A DNA stretch of 64,000 bases from Turritopsis dohrnii (Eukaryota; Cnidaria; Hydrozoa; Anthoathecata; Oceaniidae), in assembly GCA_027922465.2 (NCBI GenBank), contig BQMF02000115.1, forward strand, positions 620,001 through 684,000, given 5' to 3'. The notes beneath the pieces are model-generated. The model had not been told where the DNA came from. It did no database searches and saw only the letters and a program-made list of their open reading frames with translations. The translations under genes were made by a program, and so were the position numbers. Shown piece after piece: positions 1-11,615 of this stretch. Within the stretch, counting starts at the first letter, position 1; each line of letters begins with the position of its first letter.

Positions 1-123
1 CACACTGCAACATGCCTCTTGCGAACGTATATTGGAAGTATTTATAACAATTTACCAACATATTTGGCACCGCAGGACATTCTACACTAAGACATGAACA
101 TAAAAGAGCTGAGATTGACATAC

Positions 124-3100
124 CTTTCCAACGATAACAGAAGCGGATCTTCTTCTGTTTGAATATACTGTGAGATGCTATCCCGACCAATTCGCACCAG
201 TTCACTTAACAATTGTGAGACATTGTAGTGTTTCTGAAATAGACAGATAGATCCGTTAAATGAATGATCAAATTATTGCTCAGTTCAACTGAAAATTGAA
301 GTGGCATAGAATCGTTATGCATAACATTTCTTAGTGGCATAGAATCATTATGCATAACATTTCTTAGTGGCATAGAATCATTATGCATAACATTTCTTAG
401 TGGCATAGAATCATTATGCATAACATTTCTTAGTGGCATAGAATCATTATGGATAACATTTCTTAGTGGCATAGAATCATTATGGATAACATTTCTTAGT
501 GTGGCATAGAATCACTATGCATAACATTTCTTATTCAAGATTCAGGATTTTGTTTCAAAATCTATTTTAGATATAACAGACATCCAAATCTTCAATGTTT
601 GAGTATATTATGTGAAAACAAAATATGGCATTCACCAACAAACTGCAGCCTGAACTTCATGTAAAACCAGGTAAAGATTTACTGCAAACAAACAAACAAA
701 ATGACTATTGCTTTATTGCTAGCTTACATTACCTCTTCTTGTTGAGAAGGATGAAGTGACTTAACCAGTTTCTCAATCAGATTTTCTTCATTTAACCACT
801 GAAATACAAAAAGGAATCGGATAATGCTGTTATTAAAATACATTTTTGAACATGTGTGGTGCAATTTCCACATTCATAGTCTGCTATGAGCTTGACAATC
901 CAACGGGTTGTATTTACCCTTGAAACTTCTATCTTGATCTCTTGCGATTCAACAACAGTCAGCATCTTTATGAAAAGCTCCATGATAGCAGATATTTCAA
1001 TATGTACAATTAACTTATTTACAGCATCATGACTTTTTAGGTATTCAAAAGTCTAAACAAAAAGAAAAGCAATTATTCATGATTCCATGAGACAAATACC
1101 AAAAAACTGAATTACAGCAGTATTGTTGGAAAAGGAACTTTCTTTGCTATTCCAGTGAAGTTTTGTTAGAGTTACCCTAACTTGGTATTGAATTCAGGGG
1201 CAGGGGTATAGGCTTTCAAGTACAAAATAAGTTTTCATTTTAGTAGAACACCACTAAGCTTATCAGAGATCACAATATACAGTTATATAAAGATCTATAC
1301 AAACATAAAACAAATGAGTGACAAATGCTGAACTTAAAACTGCTGGTTCTTATAGATGGACTGTGTGACCATAGTAACATAACAAAAAAAAGATGGAGTG
1401 TGTGACCGTGAAAACATCACAAATTAACAAAGAAAAACTTACATCTTGACTTTTTCGACATACTAGCATCGTAATTACTTTGGAAAAAAAACTAAACGGC
1501 AAAACAAAGTTAGAAAAGAAACAACAAACATGAAACAAACAAACAAACAAACAAACAAAACAAAGTCTACCTGGCTATTAAAGGGTTGAGAGGAGAAGGT
1601 GTGTCTGTAAAAGACCATATTATATCCAAATTTTCCTAAAAAAAAAAACAAATCAACACACATGCACAACAACTAATCAGAATCTACAATAACAGGCTGT
1701 TACAAAATTGTTTTCAATTTACAAGAAATGTGTCAGAATAAAATTTACAGAACTATAATATCCAAGCAATGTTTAGCGATAGCTTAACCGGAAAGGGGCA
1801 GCTAGGGATGGGGGATATCCGGAAGTGCATATACTAAACTGAACTTGAGACAAACAAGGATTATTTATATGCTTTGTGTACTTTTCACAAACCAAACATT
1901 CCATTGAATTCGTCGTCATTTTGGATATTCAATCACTTTTTGAAGAGCTTATTTTTTTCTGATACCAAGATGAAGTAAGAAGAGGAACTATTACATAAAC
2001 TGAATTTACTTTATAATGACAATATACAATGTTTCTTTGATTATAGCACATCTGGATAACTTAGGAAGCATAGCACATAATGACACATCACCACAATATT
2101 CAAACAAGAAAACTCGAAAATAAAAACATAAAATCACTTACAGTATCACTAACTATTTTCTCTAAAATTGTATCTATATCTAAAGTTATCACTTCACATG
2201 CAAGATTGCTATACCTAAAAGAAAAGAGGTTGATGGGGCTGAACGTATATTGATTAGTGTAACCAACAATATGATTTGCTACTATTGGCCAAAACATTGG
2301 GATAGGTTTACCAAATGACTTTCTATTTATGAATACAAGAATTTTATGTTTCATAAATTTTACAAGCAGACTGTACAGTAAGAAAATGTGGCAGCCACCA
2401 TACTTGTATTTAAGAGTATCTGCCACTTCATCTGATGGTGGATCAACTATCAAATGTAATAATTCCTTCAGAATATCGTCTCTTGTTAAGCTAATAAAAA
2501 TATTAAAACAAGTTATCAAAACAAATTCACAAATGCAATTCTAAAGCAAATGTTAGAAAGCTTACAAATCTAGTAATTTCTCATTTTGTGTTTTGCATTC
2601 TTGCAATACTTCTTCTTCATCTAAGATTTCTTTTAATGTGACATCCTAAACAAAAAACCTTTGAAATAAAAAGTTGAAATATTTCATCGAATATCTTTGA
2701 AGATGGTATTTTTGCATCATAACACTTGTTCAAAAACTTTGACATGAAACATCAAAACTAATTGACCAATGTAGAAAACAACTTCATTCAAGTTACATGT
2801 TACATTATCTAACAACGTGAAGCTCAAAAGAGTTGAGCATTTCAAACTATTACGGACGGCTTTTAATTTAAACAGTTCATTCCAACTTCAGATCAACTGT
2901 TCATTCACTTATTTCAGTCCATTCTCATCCACATTATCAGTGAAACTTCATAATCAGCAGTAAAGTAAGGCTATGGTGTTACTTAGCCTCACAATACATT
3001 AAACACTATCATTATTATCATTTATATCTGCAGGAGTTCAAACAGTTTATCCTTCAATTATTTCAATAACATGCAGTTGACTTGATCTGGAATGTGAATA

Positions 3101-3514
3101 CCAGTCTCTTCTCTGATGTTTACACTCAAACTATCTTTTGAAACAGTGTGTTATACTGTATCACTAAAAAGCTCACGGGGCCTGACAAAGAAATTAACTG
3201 AATAAATAGAGTTGATGTGATAAGAGAACAAGAAAAAGCAAATAAATGTTTGCATTGCATTGTAGAATCAGTTCACTTCAGGCATTGGAAGAAAACTGTT
3301 TCATAACAAAATGATTAATATAAAAATCATTCTAAAATGAAAGCATGTGATCATGACAGTTTATTTACTGATGAACTTAAATCTTTCTGTTGACCACAGA
3401 CTTTAATGACGTTGAGCGATACATCAAATGTGTAACAGAAAAAGATGAAGAACATACTTGTTTTGCTAGAAGGGTATCAATACCAGATGCATCTAAGTGG
3501 AATTTCCAAAACAT
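124..3514 (-). CDS. PPP6R: PPP6R/SAPS-domain regulatory subunit of protein phosphatase 6 (5' part, 9 exons; continues beyond left edge)
   Basis: Members of this family bind the PP6 catalytic subunit through the SAPS helical-repeat domain and act as its scaffold. Coding exons, in transcript order, are 3514-3458, 2645-2566, 2490-2404, 2214-2142, 1635-1571, 1491-1443, 1052-918, 798-733 and 233-124. Every junction has GT..AG and the phases join, giving 240 codons plus 2 nt. The protein begins MFWKFHLDASGIDTLLAKQ, the family's MFWKFDLH-type start. It continues with DVTLKEILDEEEVLQECK, a KYKY segment, SPLNPLIASFFSKV, SAIMELFIKMLTVVES, WLNEENLIEKLVKSLHP and EEDPLLLSLE, all recognisable as the vertebrate PPP6R1-3 N-terminal half in the same order. 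The start at 3514 is chosen for this conserved beginning. The SAPS domain is incomplete because the next exon lies left of base 1. The last visible intron (234-732) carries a 33-bp minisatellite. Which PPP6R paralogue it matches cannot be told; a single ancestral gene is likely. Confidence 0.95.
299..531. repeat. 33-bp minisatellite, about 7 copies, inside a PPP6R intron
   Basis: Seven head-to-tail copies of a 33-bp unit begin near 299, 332, 365, 398, 431, 464 and 497; the last carries a 2-bp insertion. Most units contain the self-complementary core TTATGCATAA; in the first copy the palindrome extends to GTTATGCATAAC, and two copies have a C-to-G change that breaks it. Because 33 is a multiple of three, the array gives a spurious repeated open frame on the minus strand. 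It lies wholly within the intron between PPP6R exons 798-733 and 233-124. Confidence 0.95.
2646..3457. other. First intron of the PPP6R gene
   Basis: An 812-bp AT-rich intron between the start exon and the DVTLKEIL exon. The 5' splice site reads GTATGTTC and the 3' site ends TTTTTTGTTTAG, both on the minus strand. I see no repeat with clear ends and no other gene in it. Confidence 0.8.
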
Positions 3515-5510
3515 TATTGATAGCCTTCTTCATGAATTCTAAAATAAAAAAGAGATTATTAGTAGGTTGATTGTCAAACCGCAATTAAAAGGGAAGGCTA
3601 CTTTTAAAATCAAAATTGAGTTTTTGTACCATTTGGAAGAATTTCATGAAAGTCAGTTTTTGAATTTTCAAAAATCATTTTTTGTTCATGAGATATTGCT
3701 ATTTGATCTCCATGGCAAGAATAAATTGCTGACATATAAACATGTAAATAACTCCAGAAATTTTAATGATGCAGTATTTATTTTAAGTGATTTGATACCT
3801 GCTGTTGTTTGTCACTATACATACAAAATCCTAGCAGTGTATCAATCTTTGATTGACAATATCTCTGTAACAGTTGATCAGACTACTCCATGAGGTGAGC
3901 GCATTTGCGCTGGCGCATGCCCGCACACTGGCAAATCATGGTTTCTTAGGTTTGCCAGCACATGATAACACGCTGCCAAAACTCGTATTTCAGCGCATTT
4001 TTTTCTACTGAAAGTTTCTGCTAGCTAGTAAGTCATTTTGTGCTTCAGCATGCAATTGTTTCATCGCTTAACTCCACCTTAGTTATTATACAGATATTTT
4101 TTTTCTTTTGTTGAAATTACTTCATAATATTATTTGAAAGTGCGAGGGAGTGCTTGAATTATTTTTCCTTCTTCAAGCGTCTTTGTTGTTTACACAACAT
4201 GCACCTGTCGATAACACGTTTTCTTCGTTGGTGGATCTTCCTCTACTACATAATTGTAAAAAACAATGTTCTAAACATTAGAAGATGTGTATTCGAGATT
4301 AAAAAAATTTTAATTAACGTTTTAAGCACTGTTCCTAAACCAACAGGATTTTGAGACCACCATGTTTCAACTTCCAATAATTGCATTGGCAAATTAGTTT
4401 GAGGTTTCGCCAGCACATTCGCAGGCGCTGGCACAAATTTCTTCATTGAGAAGACTGATTGATCATAGGGAAATGATACATTTTTTTTTATTAGTTTTTT
4501 GAGTTCTACAAGATGGGTACATTTTCCATTCGCCATGCTGTTATTTTGTTTTAGTCTCCTTTTTTCAACAGGGTATTTGTGCACATTGTTTTCGAAATTA
4601 AAACCTGTAAAACACTTTTATGCGGGATACTAGTTAATCAACCAATTGCAAAACAAAACTGATACAAAGGACCAGGAAGGCATCTCATTTTTCAAACTAT
4701 TCTGAAGGTGGCCAGCTGTTCAGCAGGCTTCACCATGAAGAAATGTCTAACCGCAGGATAAAAGCCGTAACTAAAATACATTAGCTACGGGATCACGTAC
4801 TGTGAAAAACAACATCGCAAATATTGTAAAAGAAACCTAAACAGGCATAAGGATTTCTACATTTTTTGTTCATGCTTTGTACTTAAATAATACCCACTTG
4901 ATATGATTCAAATAATGAAATAGTAACATAAAAACATTATTATAACACTTTCTAATGTTTCTGGAAATTTTGATTATTCATCTCACAACGATTCAAAAGA
5001 TATTTTGAGATATGGATACAATTTTGAATTAAAAGTGGATGTACGCCATTTTCTTTCATGGGAATTGACATTTCGATGACGTGTCATATTAGACATAAAC
5101 AAGGGCCCCGGATGTATAGTTTGGGCAGTAAGAAAATTGAACGAAGAACACAGAAGGTTTTAATAAATTTCTTGCTTAAACAAAAATCTAATAAACAACA
5201 AGAAAAAGTTTTTCATGTTAAGCTAAATCGTAACTACGCAAAAAAAACACGTCCATTGCATAACTTTAGCTACGCGACAGTGCGCAGGAACGCGTTTGCG
5301 TAGCTGTCGTGACGAAGCCTGTTCAGCTTCCAGCACCTGATTACCTAGTTCCGCTTTTAAAACTTCATACCAGTTAGAATATACCAGTTAGAGAGATTGT
5401 ATAATCATTATCAGCCCTACTGATCGTACACTATGGTGGTAGATTGCCCTTCCCTAATTTCAATTTTCAAGCGGTGGACACCAGACACATTTGCAGTGAC
5501 TCATCTGTAA
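3515..5510. other. Upstream flank of PPP6R: AT-rich sequence with interspersed repeat pieces
   Basis: No convincing gene. 3830-3892 and 4455-4560 match parts of a repeat that recurs at 11620-11885, 12230-12540 (opposite orientation) and 54080-54275; shared pieces include ATCTTTGATxGACxATATCT and AGTTTTTTGAGxTCTACAA. Between the two pieces lie GC-rich terminal segments (about 3897-3930 and 4410-4435) containing related GCGCTGGC/GCCAGC motifs in opposite orientation, so the repeat may be split by a second element. The open frames here, for example 3567-3893, show no protein-family pattern. Confidence 0.5.
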
Positions 5511-5515
5511 ATATA

Positions 5516-6072
5516 CAACCCTTTTAATTAGGATTTTTTTCCGACGGCAAAATTTTGCCGTCGTGATATGATGATTTTGTTGGACACGTCGGCAAATATG
5601 TTTTTCACGTTGGCAAAATTGTTTTTATTAAATATGCCTTCCCACTCGTTTTCCTATATGTATCTAAAAGTTAGAGCAATCGGCGCACTCCCGCTCGCTT
5701 TTCGATAATCCTCGTGACATTTTATCGAAAATCATTTTGTCTAAGTAAGTTTCTTAATCAGAAATACTTCTCGTGGTTAAAAATAAAAGGTATTTCTTTT
5801 TATGCAGAAGCAATTTAAATGAATGAAGAAATAAATGAACGTGATGAAAGAAAAAAAAAACGAATACTGAAAGAAAAAAATGAATGAACGAGTTCGTAAA
5901 AGAAAAGAGAACATGTTTTTTTCCTTTGTTTTATTTTTAACGGGTTGTTTATTCCGAAAATACCAAAATTCTAGCGACAGCATTTTTTTGCCGACGTGAA
6001 ATGTGCTTTTCACAAATTACGACGGCAATTACGTCGGCATTTGCCGCGTGCCGCCGTGAATTAAAAGGGTTG
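5516..6072. mobile_element. 557-bp non-autonomous DNA transposon, TIR CAACCCTTTTAATT, 5-bp TSD ATATA
   Basis: The left end CAACCCTTTTAATT and right end AATTAAAAGGGTTG are perfect inverted repeats. They are followed inward by imperfect inverted CGGCAAAxTGCCGxCG-type sequence: left 5540-5560 and right 6022-6055. The element is bracketed by direct repeats ATATA at 5511-5515 and 6073-6077. The interior is AT-rich and has no recognisable transposase; the frame at 5777-6013 on the minus strand is low-complexity. It sits at the left edge of the decayed Gypsy element. A 5-bp duplication is compatible with the hAT5 group, but that assignment is only a suggestion. Confidence 0.8.
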
Positions 6073-7337
6073 ATATAGATCCAGGTACACACAGCCAACA
6101 CTACCCAGAAAGCATCCGCTGTTGAGTTGCAAAAGTGGAAAAAGCCTTACTTTACAGTCAGATGGAAAGACTATGTTGCTGCAACTAAAGATCAGTGGAA
6201 AAGACTTGGTGGTCCAACTGTTAGAATGCTGAAGACCTGAGGAGGATTCAACCAGATTAGCTGGTGACAGTCCTATGAGTAAGACTGAAGAAGAGGTCCT
6301 ATCAGCTATCAAGACTGTGACCGTTGAGTAAACACCCTGGTTTCCTGTCTGAATGAGTTGCAACAAGATCAGAATGAAGAGTGAGAGGCCAAGAAAGCAA
6401 TCTGCAAGTAACTACTCACACGTCATTGTAGTGTAGAGAGAACAGTGACCAGATTCTGAGAGATGTTGTTAATGGTGGTGGATAGTCTCATGGGGGTGAA
6501 GCTACTTGGACTGTTGGGACTTAAGAGAAACAACCTGATCCCGGTAACCATGAAGATGAACGCCACCAATCAAACCAGCATAACAGTACTTGGTGCCGTC
6601 ATCCTGCGATTGGGACAGGTTCCCATGATTGGCTTCAACATCTCAACAAAGCAGATTGCCTATGTGGAGATCACACAATCGTACTGATAACCTCTTCAAC
6701 CTACACCCTCTTAGCAAACTGTGGTTGGCCAAAGCAAACCCCATCTCCACTTAAACCAAAACACCTACCTTGCCCCATCTCTGATGCCACCAGCAAGATG
6801 CTTCGAACCTGGCTGCTGGAATACTATGTGTCCAGTTCATTCAATACTTGCAAGCATACACAACTGTCTATGATGGATACAAAGCCCTGCAACTTAATCA
6901 TGATGCCACGCCTGTAGGACACCAACCCCATCTCAGACAATGTCCACTGACATTGACCAGGACTCGACCAAGAGTGAACCCGCCACCACGGCATAAGTAG
7001 ATATTCCAGTAACGATGCAGAGTTTTTGTGGGCGTACTCGTTTACTGATCTTAGGACATGTCAAGCATTAGCTATGGCTACTTTGCACTCATCTTAACGC
7101 TAGAATAGCCTACTCTTGCACTGTTTTTGTCACTTTCAAAGTCCTCAATGATCGTATCCATGCAGTGTCAAAACAGAAACTGTCAGCAGCCAGGCAGTCA
7201 TTTTGAAATTTTTCGATCGATAACACGACCTGATAAAGTCGAAAGTTATTAGGCTGGCATTTCAAACATCGTCAACAAAAAAAGATGATGCTTATCAGGA
7301 TCTAATTGTAAAACAGCAAACATTTATGCTGAATTAG

Positions 7338-7399
7338 TTTATCCTGGATAAATATTCGCAAATAAATAAAAATAAATAAATAAATAAACAAATAATAAG
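7338..7399 (+). repeat. 3' end fragment of the tRNA-SINE family seen at 16.5 and 29.0 kb
   Basis: The sequence TTATCCTGGATAAATATTCG followed by a run of AAAT units matches the 3' end of the SINE copies at 16547-16855 and 29037-29336. Only about 60 bp is kept. It lies within the decayed Gypsy element between the protease-like and reverse-transcriptase parts, so it probably arrived after that element. Confidence 0.65.
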
Positions 7400-8524
7400 C
7401 ATGCATGCAGGACTGTATGAAGAGAATTTTTAGCCCAATTCGTGCCTTAAAACGTTCAATAATGTATAAATATCACAAGTTAAAAGTAATTCAAAGCATA
7501 ATCATGGCTGCTAAAGGCAAGAAAATTCAGGCTCTCACTGTTAATGCTGTCAGAGAAAACCATCATACTCAATCATCATTTCACCAGGCCCAATCAGTCT
7601 CACTACTAAACAGGAAAAAGAAAGTTTTGACTGCTGGAATAGCTACCATAGTGCTCCAATCTATGAAGATGATCAATACTTGACACTATTCGTCACATTA
7701 TGGGGCAAATTTAGGTACAAGGTGGATCCCCAAGGTTATGTCATATCAGGTGATATGGCTATTCATGCAGCATGGATGACATCATGTCAGAGATCCCAAG
7801 CAAAACGACTTGTGAGGATGACACACCACTATAGGCAGACAATTTCAGAGATAGCTTCTTCCAAGCAGTTAACTTTCTTGACACATGCAGAAACAATGGC
7901 ATCATCTTGCATCCAGAGATGTGTCAATACAGAACAGATGATATTTGCCGGCTTTCAAATCACTTTGGACAGTCAGCTTCCTCAAATCAACTGAAACGTT
8001 TCTGAAGAATATCTACAACATTCGTTCTTGATTTGACCTCATCAATCAGATCTCATTTGCCTTTGCCTCATCCTGAGTCCTTTAGCCATTTGGACATAAA
8101 CTGCAGCCTGGCACCCTTTTTACACAAACCAAGGAAGTTGACCAGCTATTTCAATCATCAAAGCAGGACATTGTGAGAGAAATCAAACTAGTTGCACAAA
8201 CTTTTGACAAGGTTGCACCCACTTGTATGGCAACAGACAGGCCAAAGCATACAGAACAGAATCCCATTACGCTCCTATTGAAGGTAAAGCACTTGCCCTG
8301 GCCAACCCATCAATCAGATTTTCTTCCTTGGATGCAAAAATTAGATTTTTGCTATGGACCACAAACTTATTCTTAAAGCATTTTCTGATCAAGCAATTTG
8401 GGACATCATCAACTTACATCTGTGGAAACTGAAGGAACGTTCACATTCACTTCACTGTGGAGAGTAAAATTTACAGATTTTTGTGGGAATTTAATGCTTA
8501 TTACATACTATTGTGCACAGGTAT

Positions 8525-9366
8525 CAGGCCTGGTCGTAAGCAAATTAGCAGGCGTGTGGTCATTGCACGCCTTAATTGACGATATCAGTTATGGCGTGCA
8601 CTTGTGTAAATTTTTGACAGGAGATGTGCGACCAATTTTTTCCAGTTAAGATCAATGATCTTCATTCTGTATGATAATCGAATTAAATTTGAAATGTGTC
8701 GTATATGTAAAAATAAAACAATGTTTTCAAAAATTTGGAACATAAAATGTTAGCTATAAAAATTACTTTGACAGTAAATATTCAAAAATTAATAAAGAGG
8801 AAAACCTGAAAATAAAAAAAAATTGTATTACTCTCCATCATTTTGGTTTGAAGTTCAAATTGTTTTTTAATTAAATTAAAGATGTTTCCGTTCCATTAAC
8901 TCGCCACCACCTGACTGGCTATTTTTTTAAATAAAAGATTATTTTTTCGAAAAACTGCAACCTTGCGCATACTTCTGTAAGAATGTTTAAAAGAAAAAAT
9001 AAACTACAAAATACAATTAAATAATACATAATAAAATCATGCGCACGAAGCTCCTTCCTCATTCCTCAGCGGATTCCGCTGAGTAGACTTGTTTTCTACT
9101 ACCAAATGAAGAAAATTTTTGAGCGATGATTTTTAATTCAAAACCACTACCGTATTCCAAAGCGATCGGAGACCTCACAACTGAAATGGTAGCGAAGTTT
9201 CGTTCTGTTATTGTAAAATTTAATTGTAGCACATTAACAATTTCCGAAGCAAAACTTTCAACATTTTGGGATAGATTTTTGTTAACTTTTAAATAAACAT
9301 TTGTTATTACACTTGTGATAACAAGCCAGGCGTGCGATTGCCACATGCCTCTTACGACCAGGCCTG
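8525..9366. mobile_element. 842-bp DNA transposon, TIR CAGGCCTGGTCGTAAG, 5-bp TSD GGTAT, inserted in the Gypsy remnant
   Basis: The left end CAGGCCTGGTCGTAAG (8525-8540) is matched by its exact reverse complement at 9351-9366, and similarity continues inward about 35 bp (GCGTGTGG..TTGCACGCC against GCATGTGG..TCGCACGCC). Flanking direct repeats GGTAT lie at 8520-8524 and 9367-9371. Removing the element rejoins the flanks. The longest internal frame is 9059-9346 on the minus strand (95 codons), with no family I recognise. A related single end, CTTACGACCGAGGCCTG, occurs at 22126-22142. The CAG-start and 5-bp duplication would suit a hAT5-type non-autonomous element; this is inference. Confidence 0.88.
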
Positions 9367-9419
9367 GGTATTATTTCAAAGCAGGATAAATATATTAGTA
9401 AAAACCATTACTCCCCTGA

Positions 9420-9606
9420 TGTACTATTTTAAAGGGGATGAAACATATATCCAATATCCAAAATCAATGATTTTACTTCAAGTATAGAAGTACGAAGAAA
9501 TACTGAGGTTTAATTTCTTAATTTTGTGGGAATATAATTTCGTGGACGATCAATTTTAAAGGATTTCGCAGAAATTTTGTTCCTGCGACAATTTCTTCCC
9601 TTAAGG
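9420..9606. mobile_element. Possible fragment of a CCTTAAGGG-ended TA element
   Basis: The end CTTCCCTTAAGG followed by TA at about 9594-9607 resembles the terminus of the complete element at 44572-44996. The interior has TGTGGGAATATAATTTCG and GCAGAAATTTTG pieces like those near 10915-10985 and 11460-11490. The left boundary is uncertain. It interrupts the RNase H to integrase part of the Gypsy remnant. Confidence 0.4.
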
Positions 9607-10235
9607 TACATATGGTGTTTCGGATAAGTTGGCTTCAGACAGGGGACAAGACTTCAATGCAACAGCTGCAGTCACATTTCTGAAAACTGGGGGTTGACCA
9701 TCAACTCTCATCTGTGGCATTTCCTCACTCCAACCGCTGGGCAAAAGTCAAAATTGGGAAACAAATTATCATGTCCAATATCAGTGCCAGGCACTGATAA
9801 TATCACTGCCTTGACACTGATGCTTTACAAAGGGCAATCTTGCAGTATAAAAATACTGCTGATCTATCATGCTTCTTTGGAAAACCAATTTGAAACTTTG
9901 TACCTATACTACCAGGATGCTACCAACCTCACCCAACCTGGCTGGATGATAGATAAATGAGAAACACTGCAAACTAGACACATGAAATCATTTGAGAAGT
10001 GGTCCCAACATACTCGCCAATTTCCACCATTATGCGTGGATGATCATGTACAGATCCAGAAACAAACTGGTGTCCACATGACCAAATGGGACAAAACTGG
10101 ACAAATGGTTAGACAATTAAATCAATATGTGATTCATCCTATTGTAATGGATCAGGCAGACAGTCACTCTGGAACAGGTGCTTTTTTAGGAAATTTGTCC
10201 CCATGTAACAACCAACCAACCAACCGTGTCGCTCC

Positions 10236-11615
10236 CATGTCAACTTGTTCTCTCTGCATGCCAGCTCCATTTTAAAAGGCCTCGACTTATGTATACAGGA
10301 GCAAATACAGACCAATTTTGACATTGATAACTGCTTTTAGGCGTAAAAAAGCGGTGTCAAAAAAATGTTCATTTGCAAATAATGCAAGTCATCACAAAAA
10401 ATAGGATAACAACAAAACTGTAGTAACTTATCTATGTTATTGTTATTTCAAAAAATCCACAACCTACCAAATAATGCAAACAATATACAACGGCCAAAAT
10501 ATACAACTGTTTTGTTAAGACTGGCAGTGGTTTTTTAAAAACACAATATTATCAAGCCTGACGAATCGTCCCTTTTTCATGCTGCCTTCACACAAAAAAA
10601 CCTTGCATGGACAGGAAAAGAATCAAAAGAGCAAGATTCCCTGCCATGCAAATGATATACCAGGCTAATAAAATCAATTAAAGCAAGAAATCCTTTCTGA
10701 GAATTGAGACAACGTCATATATTCTAAGTAAAAGAGAAAAAAACAATAGTTTTTATCTTCAATAACGATTGACATCATTATATTTTTATGTGGTATGTGG
10801 TTCTGTATTGATCTCCTGCATGTATGTTTCTATTTATAATATAAATACAAGAAAATAACAGTTACTTTAAAGTTACTTTAAAGGAAGAAAGTGTTTGTGG
10901 TAGAAAGTTTTTGCATTTTGTGGGAATAAACTTGCGGATTTTTTTTGAAAAAACTTTTGCGCTTGCCAAACAAGACTACCTTAGAGGGGAAAATTTCATC
11001 GGAGAAGTTGTTTCTTTATATACATGAAAGCCTCAAGAGGCAATGATTGCATTAAAAGAGTAGATTGACACCATTGATAGTTACTACACTTTGTAAACAA
11101 ACTCACTGACATTCGAATTTTTATATCTCTCAGATTCTCTCCCTCTGTTACTATTCATTTTGTCAGTGTCATTCATACTAGACAAAGAAAAATTTATACG
11201 TTGGAGATTTTAAGACAGAAAAACTTCAATAGGCAAACGTTGTTTAATTTTTCATCGAGCAAAATATTTCGCAACTTTTAGCTCGAACAGCGAAATTAAA
11301 ATGCCATGAAATGCAATTTTGCGAAAAAAGCCCTCGAAATTTTCACGAAATAAAGAAGACCAAATCACTTATTGAAATTGGAGTCAATGAAATTCTACAA
11401 ATAGGCTTAAGGTTTGGAGGAACTTCTCTTGTAATAATTAACGAAAATAGGGATTAATTTGAAAATTTTGTGGGGAAAAACTTTTGCAGTTTACCAATCT
11501 ATATATTAACAGCTGATTCTCTGTCTGTCTGTTTGTCTGTCACACAAAATGGTAGGTGAGTTGTGAGTGAAATTATTTCTTATCTTTTGTGTGCAACGTT
11601 AGTGTGAAGCCATTC
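10236..11615. other. Intergenic AT-rich stretch
   Basis: No gene found. Around 10910-10990 is sequence of the type TTTTGTGGGAATAAAC.. followed by ACCTTAGAGGGGAAAATTTC, similar to the interior and ends of the CCTTAAGGG repeat family, but without a clear partner end. 10859-10882 contains a short tandem duplication of AGTTACTTTAA. Confidence 0.5.

Larger units (their letters stand above)
6085..10235 (+). pseudogene. Decayed Ty3/Gypsy-like LTR-retrotransposon gag-pol remnant, interrupted by later insertions
   Basis: Stretches in different plus-strand frames, with stops and frameshifts, follow the order expected for Gypsy gag-pol. 6120-6240 encodes a gag-like WKKPYFTVRWKDYVAATKD piece. 6470-6690 resembles the region after the aspartic-protease active site (GLKRNNLIPVTMKM, TSITVLGAVILRL, KQIAYV). 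7540-7990 is reverse transcriptase with WGKFRYKV and PQGYVISGD and a degraded EDD region. 8060-8460 is the RT connection and RNase H region with YAPIEGKALALA. 9610-10235 is integrase, with ASDRG, then SSVAFPHSN and KWDKTG in successive frames. A SINE 3' end (7338-7399) and a DNA transposon (8525-9366) interrupt it. I could not identify LTRs or a primer-binding site, and the element cannot be functional. Confidence 0.85.

Noticed and set aside
206..472. Repeated MPLRNVMHNDS peptide frame on the minus strand
   Set aside because: It is the translation of a 33-bp minisatellite inside a PPP6R intron; the period divides by three, so the frame stays open by chance.
299..531. CRISPR-like regular array
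   Set aside because: Units are contiguous with no unique spacers, and the setting is a eukaryotic intron.
5777..6013. Minus-strand frame as a transposase of the 557-bp element
   Set aside because: Low-complexity Phe/Lys/Asn sequence with no catalytic motif.
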